Below, piece by piece: positions 9,785-19,218 of a stretch of 64,000 nucleotides of DNA. The stretch is from assembly GCA_902614975.1 (NCBI GenBank), contig CACMND010000001.1:140001-204000 (forward strand). The letters run 5' to 3'. Under the pieces are notes generated by a model. The model made no database searches and was not told the origin of the DNA. It saw nothing but the letters and a program-made list of their open reading frames with translations. The position numbers and the translations under genes are program-made. This DNA comes from an uncultured Pelagibacteraceae bacterium. GTDB lineage: Bacteria > Pseudomonadota > Alphaproteobacteria > Pelagibacterales > Pelagibacteraceae. How positions within the stretch are numbered: position 1 is the stretch's first letter; the number at the start of each line of letters is the position of its first letter.

Positions 9785-12307
9785 ATGCTTAATCCTTTAA
9801 ACATTATTAGTAAATTTATAAAAAGTGGCAATCAAAAGGAATTAGACAGAATTCAAAAAATTGTAGAAGAAATTAATCTTAAAGAAAGTAAGGTTAGCAA
9901 ATTTGAGGATAATGAATTTCCTTTAAGAACAAATGAATTTATCTCTAGATTAAAAGAAGGAGAAAAATTAAACGATTTATTACCAGAGGCATTCGCATTG
10001 GTAAGAGAAGCTTCGAAAAGAATTAACAATGAGAGACACTTTGATGTTCAGCTAATTGGAGGTATTGCGTTACATGAGAATAAGATTGCAGAGATGAAAA
10101 CGGGTGAAGGCAAAACACTTACTATAGTTCTTGCTGCATACCTTAACGCATTAGAAAAAAAAGGTGTTCATATAGTTACTGTAAATGATTACCTCGCAAA
10201 AAGAGATAGTATAAATATGGGTAAAATTTACAATTTTTTGGGTTTGAGCTGTGGATATATAAACTCAAACCAGTCAGATGAGGAACGCAAAGAAAATTAT
10301 AATAAAGATATAACTTATGCCACTAACAGTGAATTAGGCTTTGATTTTTTAAGAGATAACATGAAATATTCAAAAAATGAGATGGTCTTGAGGAAGCATA
10401 ACTTCGCGATAGTTGATGAGATTGACTCTTGTTTAATAGATGAGGCAAGAACTCCTTTAGTTATTTCTGGGGCAGCAGAGGATAAAACTATGCAATATAT
10501 TGCTGTAGATAAATTAATTAAAAATTTGAAACAAACAGACTTTGACTTAGATGAAAAAGAAAAAAATATACTCTTAACAAATGAGGGAATAGATAATGTC
10601 GAAAAAATATTTTCTGATGCTGGTATTTTAAAAAATAACAATTTTTATGACCCAGAAAATTTACATTTAGTTCATCATGTAAACCAAGCATTAAGGGCAA
10701 ATTATTTATTTGAGAATGGACGAGATTATATAGTTAAAGATAACGAAATAATTATAATTGACGAGCAAACAGGTAGGCAACTGCCAGGTAGAAGATTTGG
10801 TGATGGACTTCATCAGAGTTTAGAGGCTAAAGAAAAAATAGAAGTTAAAGCTGAAAATCAAACACTGGCATCAATAACCTATCAAAATTTTTTTAAGTTG
10901 TACGATAAATTAGCAGGTTGTACAGGAACAGCACAAACAGAGTCTGCAGAATTTTTTGAAATTTATAACTTGCCTGTTTTACAGATACCTACCAACAAAG
11001 AAATGATAAGAAACGATCTTAATGACCAAATCTTTAGAACAGGTTTAGAAAAAGACAACGCAATCATTCAAAAAATAAAAGAATGTAATGAAATTGGACA
11101 ACCACTTTTGGTTTTCACATCTAGCATAAATAAATCTGAGCATTACTCGAATTTGTTAGAAAAAGAGAAAATTAAACATATTGTTTTAAATGCTAAAAAT
11201 CATGAGAAAGAAGCAGAAATTATTGCAAATGCTGGCAAAACAAATTCAGTAATTATTACAACAAGTATATCAGGAAGAGGTGTTGATATTAAGTTAGGTG
11301 GACAAGATCAATCTGAAAAAGAGGATGTAAAAAAAAGGGGGGGGTTATTTGTTATTGGAACAGAAAGAATGGAAAGTAGAAGAGTTGACAATCAAGCAAG
11401 AGGACGATCTGGAAGACAGGGAGATGAAGGAAGTTCAATTTTTTTCGTAAGTTTAGAAGATGACTTGATGAGATTATTTGGCTCAGAAACCATGAATTCA
11501 ATGCTAGAAAAGCTTGGTCTTAAAGATGGTGAAAGCATTGATCATCCTTGGATAAATAAAGCGATTGAAAGAGCCCAACAAAAAGTTGAAGCAAGAAACT
11601 TTGATATAAGAAAAACGCTTATTAAATTTGATAATGTTCTTAATGACCAAAGACATGTAATTTTTGAACAACGAAAAAATGTAATAGATGGTAAAGAAGA
11701 TGAGAATTATTCAGATATTTTTCTAGAAGAAGTTTTAGAAAATTTAAAAAGACAAAAAATATTACATGAAAAATCTCCTAATTCTAAAGAATTTCCAAAA
11801 GCTTTAAAGCAGACTTTAGGTAAATCAATAACTGATAATGAGTTGGGTGAAATTTTAAATTCAGATCTCAAAACAATGGAAAAAAAAATAAAGGATAAAT
11901 TTATAAATAACAGAGATGAAAGAAATAATTTATTAGGTATTGAACAAGGAAAAGAAATTGAAAAAAGAATATTGGTACAAATCATAGATCAAAATTGGAA
12001 ATCACATATTCAATACCTAGAGCAATTAAGACAAGTAATTGGTTTAAGATCTTATGGACAAAGAGATCCTTTAGTGGAGTACAAAAAAGAAGCTTTTCTA
12101 TTATTTGAAAATTTACTGGGGAAATTAAAAACTGATCTTGTCACAATGCTTTTAAATTTAAAAATAATACAAAAAGAAGAGGAAGATAACTCTCAAAACA
12201 AAGTGAAAGAAAACTTAAAATCAATTGCAAAAAGTAAAATTGGAAGAAATGAACCTTGCCCGTGTGGATCTGGGAAAAAATATAAACACTGCTGCGGTGC
12301 CTTATAA
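9785..12307 (+). CDS. secA: Preprotein translocase ATPase SecA
   Basis: Motor that drives unfolded proteins through SecYEG. The 840-residue protein has Walker A MKTGEGKT at 104-111, the DEIDSCLIDEARTPL block of nucleotide-binding domain 1, and the GRGVDIKLGG and QARGRSGRQGD helicase motifs of domain 2. A C-terminal zinc SEC-C motif (C825, C827, C836, C837) binds SecB and lipid in the family. All main domains are present. It stands alone on the plus strand and ends 1 nt before the stop of the converging accA gene. Confidence 0.98.
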   Translation: MLNPLNIISKFIKSGNQKELDRIQKIVEEINLKESKVSKFEDNEFPLRTNEFISRLKEGEKLNDLLPEAFALVREASKRINNERHFDVQLIGGIALHENKIAEMKTGEGKTLTIVLAAYLNALEKKGVHIVTVNDYLAKRDSINMGKIYNFLGLSCGYINSNQSDEERKENYNKDITYATNSELGFDFLRDNMKYSKNEMVLRKHNFAIVDEIDSCLIDEARTPLVISGAAEDKTMQYIAVDKLIKNLKQTDFDLDEKEKNILLTNEGIDNVEKIFSDAGILKNNNFYDPENLHLVHHVNQALRANYLFENGRDYIVKDNEIIIIDEQTGRQLPGRRFGDGLHQSLEAKEKIEVKAENQTLASITYQNFFKLYDKLAGCTGTAQTESAEFFEIYNLPVLQIPTNKEMIRNDLNDQIFRTGLEKDNAIIQKIKECNEIGQPLLVFTSSINKSEHYSNLLEKEKIKHIVLNAKNHEKEAEIIANAGKTNSVIITTSISGRGVDIKLGGQDQSEKEDVKKRGGLFVIGTERMESRRVDNQARGRSGRQGDEGSSIFFVSLEDDLMRLFGSETMNSMLEKLGLKDGESIDHPWINKAIERAQQKVEARNFDIRKTLIKFDNVLNDQRHVIFEQRKNVIDGKEDENYSDIFLEEVLENLKRQKILHEKSPNSKEFPKALKQTLGKSITDNELGEILNSDLKTMEKKIKDKFINNRDERNNLLGIEQGKEIEKRILVQIIDQNWKSHIQYLEQLRQVIGLRSYGQRDPLVEYKKEAFLLFENLLGKLKTDLVTMLLNLKIIQKEEEDNSQNKVKENLKSIAKSKIGRNEPCPCGSGKKYKHCCGAL

Positions 12308-12308
12308 A

Positions 12309-13415
12309 TTAAAAAATCACTGTTAATAAAATTAATAATAGAAGAATTGATGTAATTGAAAGAAATAATTTTTTATTAGATTTAATTTTTAAAATCAAAT
12401 TTTGAAAGAGATTATTTTTAATAGTAAGTTTATCTTGATGCGTTGCATTAGTGGTGAAACCTTTATTCCTTCCAATATCTAAAAACTTATTCTTTCTTTG
12501 ATTTATTATTTCTTCCTCATTTAATGTTAGAAATTTACTTAAGTTTCTATCAATAGCATTACGTACATTATCTAAAATAAGATCTTTATCTCGATGCGCG
12601 CCACCCAAAGGTTCGGGTATTATCTCATCTATAATTTCTAGTTTTAAAAGATCTTTCGCTGAAAGTTTCATTGCTTTCGCAGCTTCTAAAGTCTTTGTTG
12701 GATCTCGCCAAAGTATGGTTGCACATCCCTCTGGAGATATTACTGAATATATTGCATTCTCTAACATCAATACTTTACTTGAAGAAGCTAATGCGATAGC
12801 ACCACCAGAGCCTCCTTCACCTATAATTATAGATAAAGTTGGAACAGTCAGTTGCATAGAACATTCAATAGACTTTGCAATTGCTTCCGCTTGTCCTCTT
12901 TCTTCAGCACCAACTCCAGGGTAAGCACCTGGAGTATCAACAAAATTAATAATTGGTATTTTGAATTTATTAGCTAAATTCATTAACCTTATTGTTTTTC
13001 TGTAACCTTCTGGTCTCATCATTCCAAAATTTCTCTCAATCCTTGTATCTAAATTTTCACCCTTTTCTTGTCCTATTACTAAAACTGACTTAGAATTAAA
13101 TTTACCAAAACCACATATTACAGACTTATCCTCTCCATAAAATCTATCCCCAGAAAGTGAAATAAATTCATCAAATAAATTATCAATAAAAAATTTTGAT
13201 TTAGGTCTATCCTCGTGTCTTGCAACTAATGTTGTCTGCCATGCATCTAGATTTGAATATACATCGTTAAGTTTTTTATCTATTTCATTTTGTAAATCCG
13301 TTATTTTAGTTGTATCAACTTCTGAAATGCCGTCTTGATTATAAGGATCTTTTAATTTATCTAATTCTGTTTCTAGGTTTTTTATATCAGTCTCAAAATT
13401 TAAATAATTTTTCAT
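12309..13415 (-). CDS. accA: Acetyl-CoA carboxylase carboxyltransferase subunit alpha, with C-terminal membrane tail
   Basis: Carboxyl transfer half of acetyl-CoA carboxylase, partner of AccD (encoded at 34999). The core motifs VGAEERGQAEAI, GEGGSGGAIAL and YSVISPEGCA are intact, and the usual AccA end (FLDIGRN) is reached near residue 316. The protein then continues for about 50 residues and ends in a strongly hydrophobic segment, about 346-366, next to Lys/Asn-rich sequence: a predicted tail anchor. Typical AccA is about 317-320 residues and soluble, so this extension is unusual. The reading frame across the extension is clean and the stop is 1 nt from that of secA. Confidence 0.95.
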   Translation of the reverse strand: MKNYLNFETDIKNLETELDKLKDPYNQDGISEVDTTKITDLQNEIDKKLNDVYSNLDAWQTTLVARHEDRPKSKFFIDNLFDEFISLSGDRFYGEDKSVICGFGKFNSKSVLVIGQEKGENLDTRIERNFGMMRPEGYRKTIRLMNLANKFKIPIINFVDTPGAYPGVGAEERGQAEAIAKSIECSMQLTVPTLSIIIGEGGSGGAIALASSSKVLMLENAIYSVISPEGCATILWRDPTKTLEAAKAMKLSAKDLLKLEIIDEIIPEPLGGAHRDKDLILDNVRNAIDRNLSKFLTLNEEEIINQRKNKFLDIGRNKGFTTNATHQDKLTIKNNLFQNLILKIKSNKKLFLSITSILLLLILLTVIF

Positions 13416-13562
13416 TGCTTTATTATATATAATTTTTTGGCGATAAAATGATCAAATTACAAAAATTATATTCTTTTCGGATGAAAAATAACATTTTTTT
13501 AAATAAAGTAATGACATAATTTATTGATTGTCATATACAACGGTTTCTAAATTTAAAAAATT
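13416..13562. promoter_or_regulatory. Divergent accA/glcB promoter region with a 6-bp dyad
   Basis: 147-bp region serving both genes. It contains an inverted repeat ATGACA (13511-13516)-N12-TGTCAT (13529-13534), 28 bp before the glcB start, a possible operator. I see none of the conserved glycine aptamer strings (GGAGAG, ACCGAAG) that have been described upstream of glcB in other SAR11. No good Shine-Dalgarno precedes glcB. Confidence 0.4.
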
Positions 13563-15713
13563 ATGGGTGATTCATTTATTAAAATAAATACTTTATCTGT
13601 TTCTAAGAATTTGGCTGATTTTGTAAAAAATGAACTTCTTACAGGATTAGATGTTAACGAAAAAGATTTCTGGGATGGATTTGATAAAAGTATTAATGAA
13701 CTTGCGCCAATCAATAAAAAGTTATTAGAAGTTCGTGAAACTCTTCAATCTGAAATTGATTTATGGTTAAAAAAAAACAGAAATGGAAAATTTAATCATC
13801 AAGAGTATAAGAATTTTTTAAGAGAAATTGGATATTTAAAAGAAGAAGGAAATGATTTTAAAATAGATACCAAAAAGCTTGATAGTGAAATTTCAAGCAT
13901 TGCAGGTCCTCAACTTGTAGTTCCTATAATGAACTCTAGATATACATTAAATGCTGCTAATGCTAGATGGGTAAGTCTTTACGATAGTTTATATGGGACA
14001 GATTTAATTGAGTCAGAAGAAACTGGAAGTCAAAAGTATGATCCTCTAAGAGGACAAGAAGTAATAAGATATGCACGTGAATTTCTAAATGACCACTTCT
14101 CTATCAATGAAATTCATTGGAAAGATATAAATGGATTTAAAATAAAGGGAAGTGACTTGAAAATTTTAAAAGATGATAAAGAGTTTGAGCTAGTAGATAA
14201 AAATAAATTTATTGGATACAGAGGAGAACCTAATAATCCAACAACAATAATCTTAGAAAATAATAATTTAAAAATTGAGATAATAATTAACCCAAAAGCA
14301 TTTAGTGCTGTCCAAGATGCTGCGGGAATAAGTGACATAATTATAGAATCTGCAATATCTACAATATGTGATAACGAAGATAGTGTTGCAGCAGTAGATT
14401 CAGAAGATAAAATATTATGTTACAGAAATTGGTTGGGTTTGATGAAAGGAACTCTAAAATCTGTCTTCGAAAAGGATGGAAAAACTTTAGAAAGAAAACT
14501 AAATCCAGATAGAAGTTATATTTCAAAAGATAATAAAAAAGAAAAATTACATGGTAGAAGCTTACTCTTAATTAGGAATGTTGGTCATCTAATGACTAAT
14601 TCAGCAATTATTTTAGAAGATGGTTCTGAAGTCCCAGAAGGTATCATGGATGCATTTATTACAACTGCTGCAGCAATTCATGATTTAAAAAGAAAAGGTA
14701 ACTCAAGAACTGGATCTATATATATTGTAAAACCGAAAATGCATGGACCTGAAGAGACTGCATTTACAGATAAAATATTCACAAGAGTTGAAGAAGTATT
14801 AAAACTTGAAAAGAATACAATTAAATGCGGTATTATGGATGAAGAGAGAAGAACATCTGTAAACTTAAAAGAATGTATCAGAACATTAAAAAGCAGGGTT
14901 TTTTTCATTAACACAGGTTTTTTAGACAGAACCGGAGATGAAATGCATACATCAATGGAAGCAGGCCCAATGATAAAAAAAGGTGACATGAAAAAATCAA
15001 AGTGGATAGCTGCTTATGAAGATAACAATGTTGATGTTGGTTTAAAATGTGGATTTTCAGGTGTTGCACAAATAGGTAAAGGTATGTGGGCTATGCCAGA
15101 TAAAATGAAAGACATGATAGATCAAAAAATATCACATCTTGAAGCCGGTGCGAATTGTGCATGGGTACCATCTCCCACAGCAGCTTCTTTACATGCAATG
15201 CACTACCACAAGTTAAATATTTTTGAAAAGCACAAAAAATTAAATGAAAATAAAATTAATTACATTGATAATTTATTAATTATACCAATTGCAGATAGGC
15301 CTAATTGGAGCAAAGAAGAAATAAATAATGAGTTATGTAACTCAGCTCAAACAATATTAGGATATGTTGTTAGATGGGTAGATCAAGGGATAGGGTGCTC
15401 TAAAGTTCCAGACATAAATAATGTTGGATTAATGGAGGATAGAGCAACACTAAGAATATCATCACAACATATAGCAAACTGGTTGCATCATGGTATTTGC
15501 TCAAATAGACAAGTTTTAGAAATTTTAAAAAAAATGGCAAAGATTGTTGATAAACAAAATCAAGGAGATTCAGAATATCAAAATATGTCACCTAATTTCG
15601 ACAAGTCAATATCTTTTAAGGCGGCATGTGAATTGATTTTCCACGGTAAGTCGCAACCATCGGGCTATACTGAACCTCTATTACATTTAAATAGGTTGAT
15701 TAAAAAAAGTTAA
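13563..15713 (+). CDS. glcB: Malate synthase G
   Basis: Condenses glyoxylate and acetyl-CoA to malate. The 716-residue length fits the monomeric G isoform (about 720), not the shorter A form. The catalytic block LHGRSLLLIRNVGHLMT (about residues 328-344) and the acetyl-CoA pocket region near TGFLDRTGDEMHTSME are present. In SAR11 this gene is part of glycolate/glyoxylate use and has been linked to glycine sensing by a riboswitch; that leader is not visible here. It is monocistronic, facing the end of recR. Confidence 0.97.
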   Translation: MGDSFIKINTLSVSKNLADFVKNELLTGLDVNEKDFWDGFDKSINELAPINKKLLEVRETLQSEIDLWLKKNRNGKFNHQEYKNFLREIGYLKEEGNDFKIDTKKLDSEISSIAGPQLVVPIMNSRYTLNAANARWVSLYDSLYGTDLIESEETGSQKYDPLRGQEVIRYAREFLNDHFSINEIHWKDINGFKIKGSDLKILKDDKEFELVDKNKFIGYRGEPNNPTTIILENNNLKIEIIINPKAFSAVQDAAGISDIIIESAISTICDNEDSVAAVDSEDKILCYRNWLGLMKGTLKSVFEKDGKTLERKLNPDRSYISKDNKKEKLHGRSLLLIRNVGHLMTNSAIILEDGSEVPEGIMDAFITTAAAIHDLKRKGNSRTGSIYIVKPKMHGPEETAFTDKIFTRVEEVLKLEKNTIKCGIMDEERRTSVNLKECIRTLKSRVFFINTGFLDRTGDEMHTSMEAGPMIKKGDMKKSKWIAAYEDNNVDVGLKCGFSGVAQIGKGMWAMPDKMKDMIDQKISHLEAGANCAWVPSPTAASLHAMHYHKLNIFEKHKKLNENKINYIDNLLIIPIADRPNWSKEEINNELCNSAQTILGYVVRWVDQGIGCSKVPDINNVGLMEDRATLRISSQHIANWLHHGICSNRQVLEILKKMAKIVDKQNQGDSEYQNMSPNFDKSISFKAACELIFHGKSQPSGYTEPLLHLNRLIKKS

Positions 15714-15718
15714 TTAAT

Positions 15719-16321
15719 TTATAAATCTTTTCTATTTTTAAAAGCAGATATAAGTGTTCCGTCATCTGATGTTTCAATTTCACCACCAACAGGCAAACCT
15801 TGAGCTAATTTCGATATTTTTACATTTATATTTTTTAAGCTGTCCTGAATATAAAAAGCGGTAGTTTGTCCTTCAACGGTGGCACTAGTTGCTAAAATCA
15901 CTTCATCAATATTATCATTTTTTATTCTTTTTATCAGAGAATTAATAAGCAAATATTCTCTATTATTTCCGTTAGTGCTATCAGAAATTGTACCTCCTAA
16001 AATATGATAGTAGCCTTGATAAATAGATGAACTTTCTATTGCCCATTGATCCGAAATATTTTCAACAACACATATTTTGCTAAATTTTTTATTTTTGTCT
16101 TCGCAATTATTGCAGGGATTATTATTAGATTTTAATGTTCCACAAATTTTACAACGTGCAATATTTTTAAACACATCACTTAGATTATTAACCAAAGGTC
16201 TTAGTATTTCTTGGCGATTATTGATCATTTTTAAAATTATTCTTTTTGCAGACTTTGGTCCAAGACCTGGTAATTTAGATATTAGTTTAATTAGATTATC
16301 TATTTCAGGAAGATTTTGCAT
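15719..16321 (-). CDS. recR: Recombination mediator protein RecR
   Basis: Works with RecF/RecO to load RecA at gaps. The 200-residue protein has an N-terminal helix-hairpin-helix (LPGLGPKSAKRI, 17-28), a four-Cys zinc finger (C57, C60, C70, C73) and a Toprim domain from about 80. It is last in the dnaX-ybaB-recR cluster, a gene order conserved across bacteria; it starts 4 nt after the end of ybaB. Confidence 0.97.
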   Translation of the reverse strand: MQNLPEIDNLIKLISKLPGLGPKSAKRIILKMINNRQEILRPLVNNLSDVFKNIARCKICGTLKSNNNPCNNCEDKNKKFSKICVVENISDQWAIESSSIYQGYYHILGGTISDSTNGNNREYLLINSLIKRIKNDNIDEVILATSATVEGQTTAFYIQDSLKNINVKISKLAQGLPVGGEIETSDDGTLISAFKNRKDL

Positions 16322-16325
16322 TTAA

Positions 16326-16643
16326 TTATAAAGGCCATTTAAATCCAGGCACACCTAATCCACCAGTTGCTTTAGATATTTCTTCAGAAGTTTTTGATTT
16401 TAATTTGTTTTTGGCATCATTATGTGCAGCAGTTATTAAATCCTGAATTATCTCTTTATCTTCTTTCAGCACTTCATCACTTAATAAAATTTTAGTCATC
16501 TCCCCATCACCGTTAAGCGTAATTTTAACTACATCTCCTCCGGACATGCCGTTAACTTCAATTTTTTTGAGATTCTCCTGACTTTCTTTCATTTTTTTTT
16601 CAATTTCTTTAGCTTTTTCGAGAATTTTATTAAAATCAGTCAT
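16326..16643 (-). CDS. YbaB/EbfC family nucleoid-associated protein
   Basis: 105-residue DNA-binding protein of the YbaB/EbfC family, which dimerises with tweezer-like helices and coats DNA non-specifically. The characteristic core GDVVKITLNGDGEMTKILL and the N-terminal coiled helix rich in Glu/Lys are present. It overlaps the dnaX 3' end by 8 nt and precedes recR, the standard arrangement. Confidence 0.95.
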   Translation of the reverse strand: MTDFNKILEKAKEIEKKMKESQENLKKIEVNGMSGGDVVKITLNGDGEMTKILLSDEVLKEDKEIIQDLITAAHNDAKNKLKSKTSEEISKATGGLGVPGFKWPL

Positions 16644-18246
16644 CTATTTTTTTAATATCAGTTAATTCAATATCAGGAATTTCTTTTAACAAATTTTTAT
16701 ATTCACTTGAGCTTTTATACTCTGTAATATTTTTTTTTTTTAGGTTGTGTTTTTTCTCTTTTTCACTCAACTCACCCTTTTCTTTTGAAAAAGAAATAAG
16801 CCACCGTTTTGTAGTCCAGTCATATAATTTTTCAGATAACTCTTTTATGAAATTCTTATTTAGTTTATCATTAATAGAAATTTCGATATTCATGTTTGAA
16901 AAAGATACTAAGTTTACATTATTTTCTAATTCGTATTTTAGTTTCATTTCTTTTTTTTCAAGGCATATTTCAATCAAATCTTCAAAATTTTTGATCTCAA
17001 TAGTTTTTTTTCTTTCAATTTTTTCATCTTCTTGTTTAACATTTTTAATTTGATTAATTGGCTCTTTGATTTTAGTATTTTTCAAATCTACATTTTTTAT
17101 TAAATCGTTACTTAGTTTAATTTGCTTGTTATTGTCTATTACTTTTTTTTTTTTTAAATAAGCTAACTGGATAAGAAACATCTCAATTAACAAATTTGGG
17201 TTAGCGACCATATTAATTTCTTTTAAGGTTTTTAAAGTAAATTCCCAAAATAATAATATGTCATTTGGCTCAATTGCTTTTGATAAAGAAGTTATTTTTT
17301 TGTGGTCATTATCATTTAATGTAAAATTATTTCCTTCATTTTCTATATGAGATATATTTTTGATATAATAAAGCATTTCTAAAAAATCATTTAAAAATAG
17401 ATTTGGTTCAATACCTGAATTATACAGTTTTCTATAATGATCAATTATTTTTTCTTGATCACCTGAAAAGATTATTTCTAATAAATCTACATATGAACTT
17501 CTATTTACATAGCCAAATATTTTTTGAGCATCTTCAAATGTCAAACGATTTTCATTTATAGAAATAGTTGCTCTATCAAGTAAAGATAATGCATCTCTTA
17601 CAGATCCTTCTGATAATTTCACTATTAATTTAATTGCATTATCTTCAACATCTTTTTTTTCTTTTAATGTTATATTTTTTAAATAATTAAATAATTCTTC
17701 AGACTTAACTCTGGATAAATCATATCTTTGGCACCTAGATATTACAGTAATTGGAATTTTTTTTACTTCGGTTGTTGCAAAAATAAACTTTAAATAATTT
17801 GGAGGTTCTTCCAATGTTTTAAGTAATGCATTAAATGCTTGTTTGCTTAACATGTGCACTTCATCGATAATAAAAATTTTAAATTTTGCTACTGATGGTG
17901 GATATCTAGAAAATTCTATTAGCTCCCTTACATCATCTACTCCTGTTTTGCTTGCTGCATCCATTTCAAGAACATCAATATGATTTGAATTTGCTATAGG
18001 TTCACAATGGCTACATTTTTTTTCACACTTCCCTTCAAGGGCTTGCTCACAGTTCAACGCTTTGGCTACAATTCTTGCAAATGTGGTCTTTCCAATTCCC
18101 CTGATGCCGGTAAACAAAAAAGCATTAGCTGAACTATTATTTTTAATAGAATTATAAATTGTAGTTGCAATTTCCTCATGCCCTATCAAATCTTTAAATG
18201 TTTGAGGTCTATATTTTAATGCCAGAACTTGAGATTTTATTTTCAT
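16636..18246 (-). CDS. dnaX: DNA polymerase III subunit gamma/tau
   Basis: Clamp-loader ATPase of the replicative polymerase. From the start chosen here (MKIKSQVLALKYRP) it has 536 residues. The Walker A motif GIRGIGKTTF, the zinc module with four Cys (CEQALEGKCEKKCSHCE), Walker B IIDEVHML and an SRC-type sensor (VISRCQR) are clear. The C-terminal third is Lys/Glu/Asn-rich and weakly conserved. A longer frame from 18279 exists, but those extra 11 codons fall inside the SRP RNA gene, so 18246 is preferred; it lies 4 nt after the RNA's predicted 3' end. Confidence 0.95.
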   Translation of the reverse strand: MKIKSQVLALKYRPQTFKDLIGHEEIATTIYNSIKNNSSANAFLFTGIRGIGKTTFARIVAKALNCEQALEGKCEKKCSHCEPIANSNHIDVLEMDAASKTGVDDVRELIEFSRYPPSVAKFKIFIIDEVHMLSKQAFNALLKTLEEPPNYLKFIFATTEVKKIPITVISRCQRYDLSRVKSEELFNYLKNITLKEKKDVEDNAIKLIVKLSEGSVRDALSLLDRATISINENRLTFEDAQKIFGYVNRSSYVDLLEIIFSGDQEKIIDHYRKLYNSGIEPNLFLNDFLEMLYYIKNISHIENEGNNFTLNDNDHKKITSLSKAIEPNDILLFWEFTLKTLKEINMVANPNLLIEMFLIQLAYLKKKKVIDNNKQIKLSNDLIKNVDLKNTKIKEPINQIKNVKQEDEKIERKKTIEIKNFEDLIEICLEKKEMKLKYELENNVNLVSFSNMNIEISINDKLNKNFIKELSEKLYDWTTKRWLISFSKEKGELSEKEKKHNLKKKNITEYKSSSEYKNLLKEIPDIELTDIKKIDD

Positions 18247-18249
18247 AAT

Positions 18250-18338
18250 GGGAGACCTACCAACCTGGAAAAAACTCATTACCCTTGCTCTTTTTCAAGT
18301 CTGGGGGAGTTCATGGTAATCCCACCCGGAAGGCCTCC
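18250..18338 (-). ncRNA. ffs: Signal recognition particle RNA (4.5S, small bacterial type)
   Basis: About 89 nt on the minus strand between pheA and dnaX. The ends pair (GGAGGCC at 18338-18332 with GGTCTCC at 18257-18251). At the apex is the SRP domain IV core: CAGA-CTT-GAAA-AAG-AGCA, that is a GNRA tetraloop, a 3-bp stem and the symmetric loop with the conserved AGCA strand that binds Ffh. A strong promoter (TTGTAG-18-TATAAT) places the start exactly at 18338. The gene is beside dnaX as in several other bacteria. Recognised by structure, not by a covariance search. Confidence 0.85.
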
Positions 18339-18344
18339 AAATGT

Positions 18345-18374
18345 ATTATAACAATAATTTTTTCTAATCTACAA
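18345..18374 (-). promoter_or_regulatory. Promoter of ffs (and probably dnaX-ybaB-recR)
   Basis: TTGTAG (18374-18369), 18-bp spacer, then a perfect TATAAT (18350-18345). The predicted start, 7 nt downstream, coincides with the first base of the folded SRP RNA. Because dnaX begins 4 nt after the RNA, the same promoter probably drives the downstream genes. Confidence 0.65.
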
Positions 18375-18383
18375 TAAAGTTAA

Positions 18384-19214
18384 TTATTTTTTTTCTCTAA
18401 ATTCATGTGCTTTGTAAACACCTAGGACGTGCATATCTTCACAGTGGAAAGCAAGCTCTTCTAGTGAATTTTTTATTTTTTTATCATCCAAATGTCCGTC
18501 AATATCACATAAGAAAAAGAATGACGAAAATGAATTTTTTTCTGGGAAACTTTGAAGTTTCGTCATATTCACTCCATTAATAGCAAAACCGGATAAAGCA
18601 GAATACAAAGCTGCCGGCCTCTCTCTAAGTTTAAATAGTAATGATGTAATGAAATTATTTTTATCAATTTCTGGCTGAATTATATCTTTGCCCATTATCA
18701 GAAATCTTGTGTAGTTATCATTAACATCCTGAATATTTTCTTGTAAAATTTCTAAATCATAAATTTTAGCACTTAATTTTGATGCAATTGCAGCTTTTGT
18801 TTTATCTTTTTCTTCTGAAATATATTTTGCAGAACCTGCAGTATCAGCTCTAACATTGGCAGAAAATTTATTTTTTTTAATAAATTCAGAAGCTTGACTT
18901 AACGCTTGAGCATGGGAATAAACATTTTTAATATCTTTTAATTTTGATCCTTTTATACCAATTAAATTATGATTGATTGGGAAAAAAAACTCTTCATAAA
19001 TATTTAACCTATGTTTAAAAATTAAATATTCTACTCCAATATTTCCTGTAGTTTTGTTGGACTCTGGTATGATTGCTCTAATATTGCTATCTTTATGTGC
19101 TTTTTCAAAACATTCATCGAAAGTTTTGCAAGGAATAGTCTCTATATTCGGAAACATATGCTTTGCACAACTTTCACTATAACTTCCAGCAATTCCTTGG
19201 TAAACAATTTTCAT
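18384..19214 (-). CDS. pheA: Prephenate dehydratase
   Basis: Converts prephenate to phenylpyruvate for phenylalanine synthesis. It is monofunctional at 276 residues, with no chorismate mutase domain. The catalytic domain begins YQGIAGSYSE (5-14) and contains the active-site TRF motif at 169-171. An ACT regulatory domain runs from about 188 to 265 (KLRERPAALYSAL, INGVNMTKL), although the usual ESRP motif reads QSFPEK. It follows kdsB by 4 nt, so these two form an operon. Confidence 0.95.
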   Translation of the reverse strand: MKIVYQGIAGSYSESCAKHMFPNIETIPCKTFDECFEKAHKDSNIRAIIPESNKTTGNIGVEYLIFKHRLNIYEEFFFPINHNLIGIKGSKLKDIKNVYSHAQALSQASEFIKKNKFSANVRADTAGSAKYISEEKDKTKAAIASKLSAKIYDLEILQENIQDVNDNYTRFLIMGKDIIQPEIDKNNFITSLLFKLRERPAALYSALSGFAINGVNMTKLQSFPEKNSFSSFFFLCDIDGHLDDKKIKNSLEELAFHCEDMHVLGVYKAHEFREKK

Positions 19215-19218
19215 ATTG

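Noticed and set aside
13416-13562. Glycine riboswitch upstream of glcB
   Set aside because: Expected from other SAR11 genomes, but no GGAGAG or ACCGAAG-type aptamer core can be found by eye.
18247-18279. Longer dnaX start
   Set aside because: The extra codons fall within the SRP RNA and add nothing of the DnaX family.
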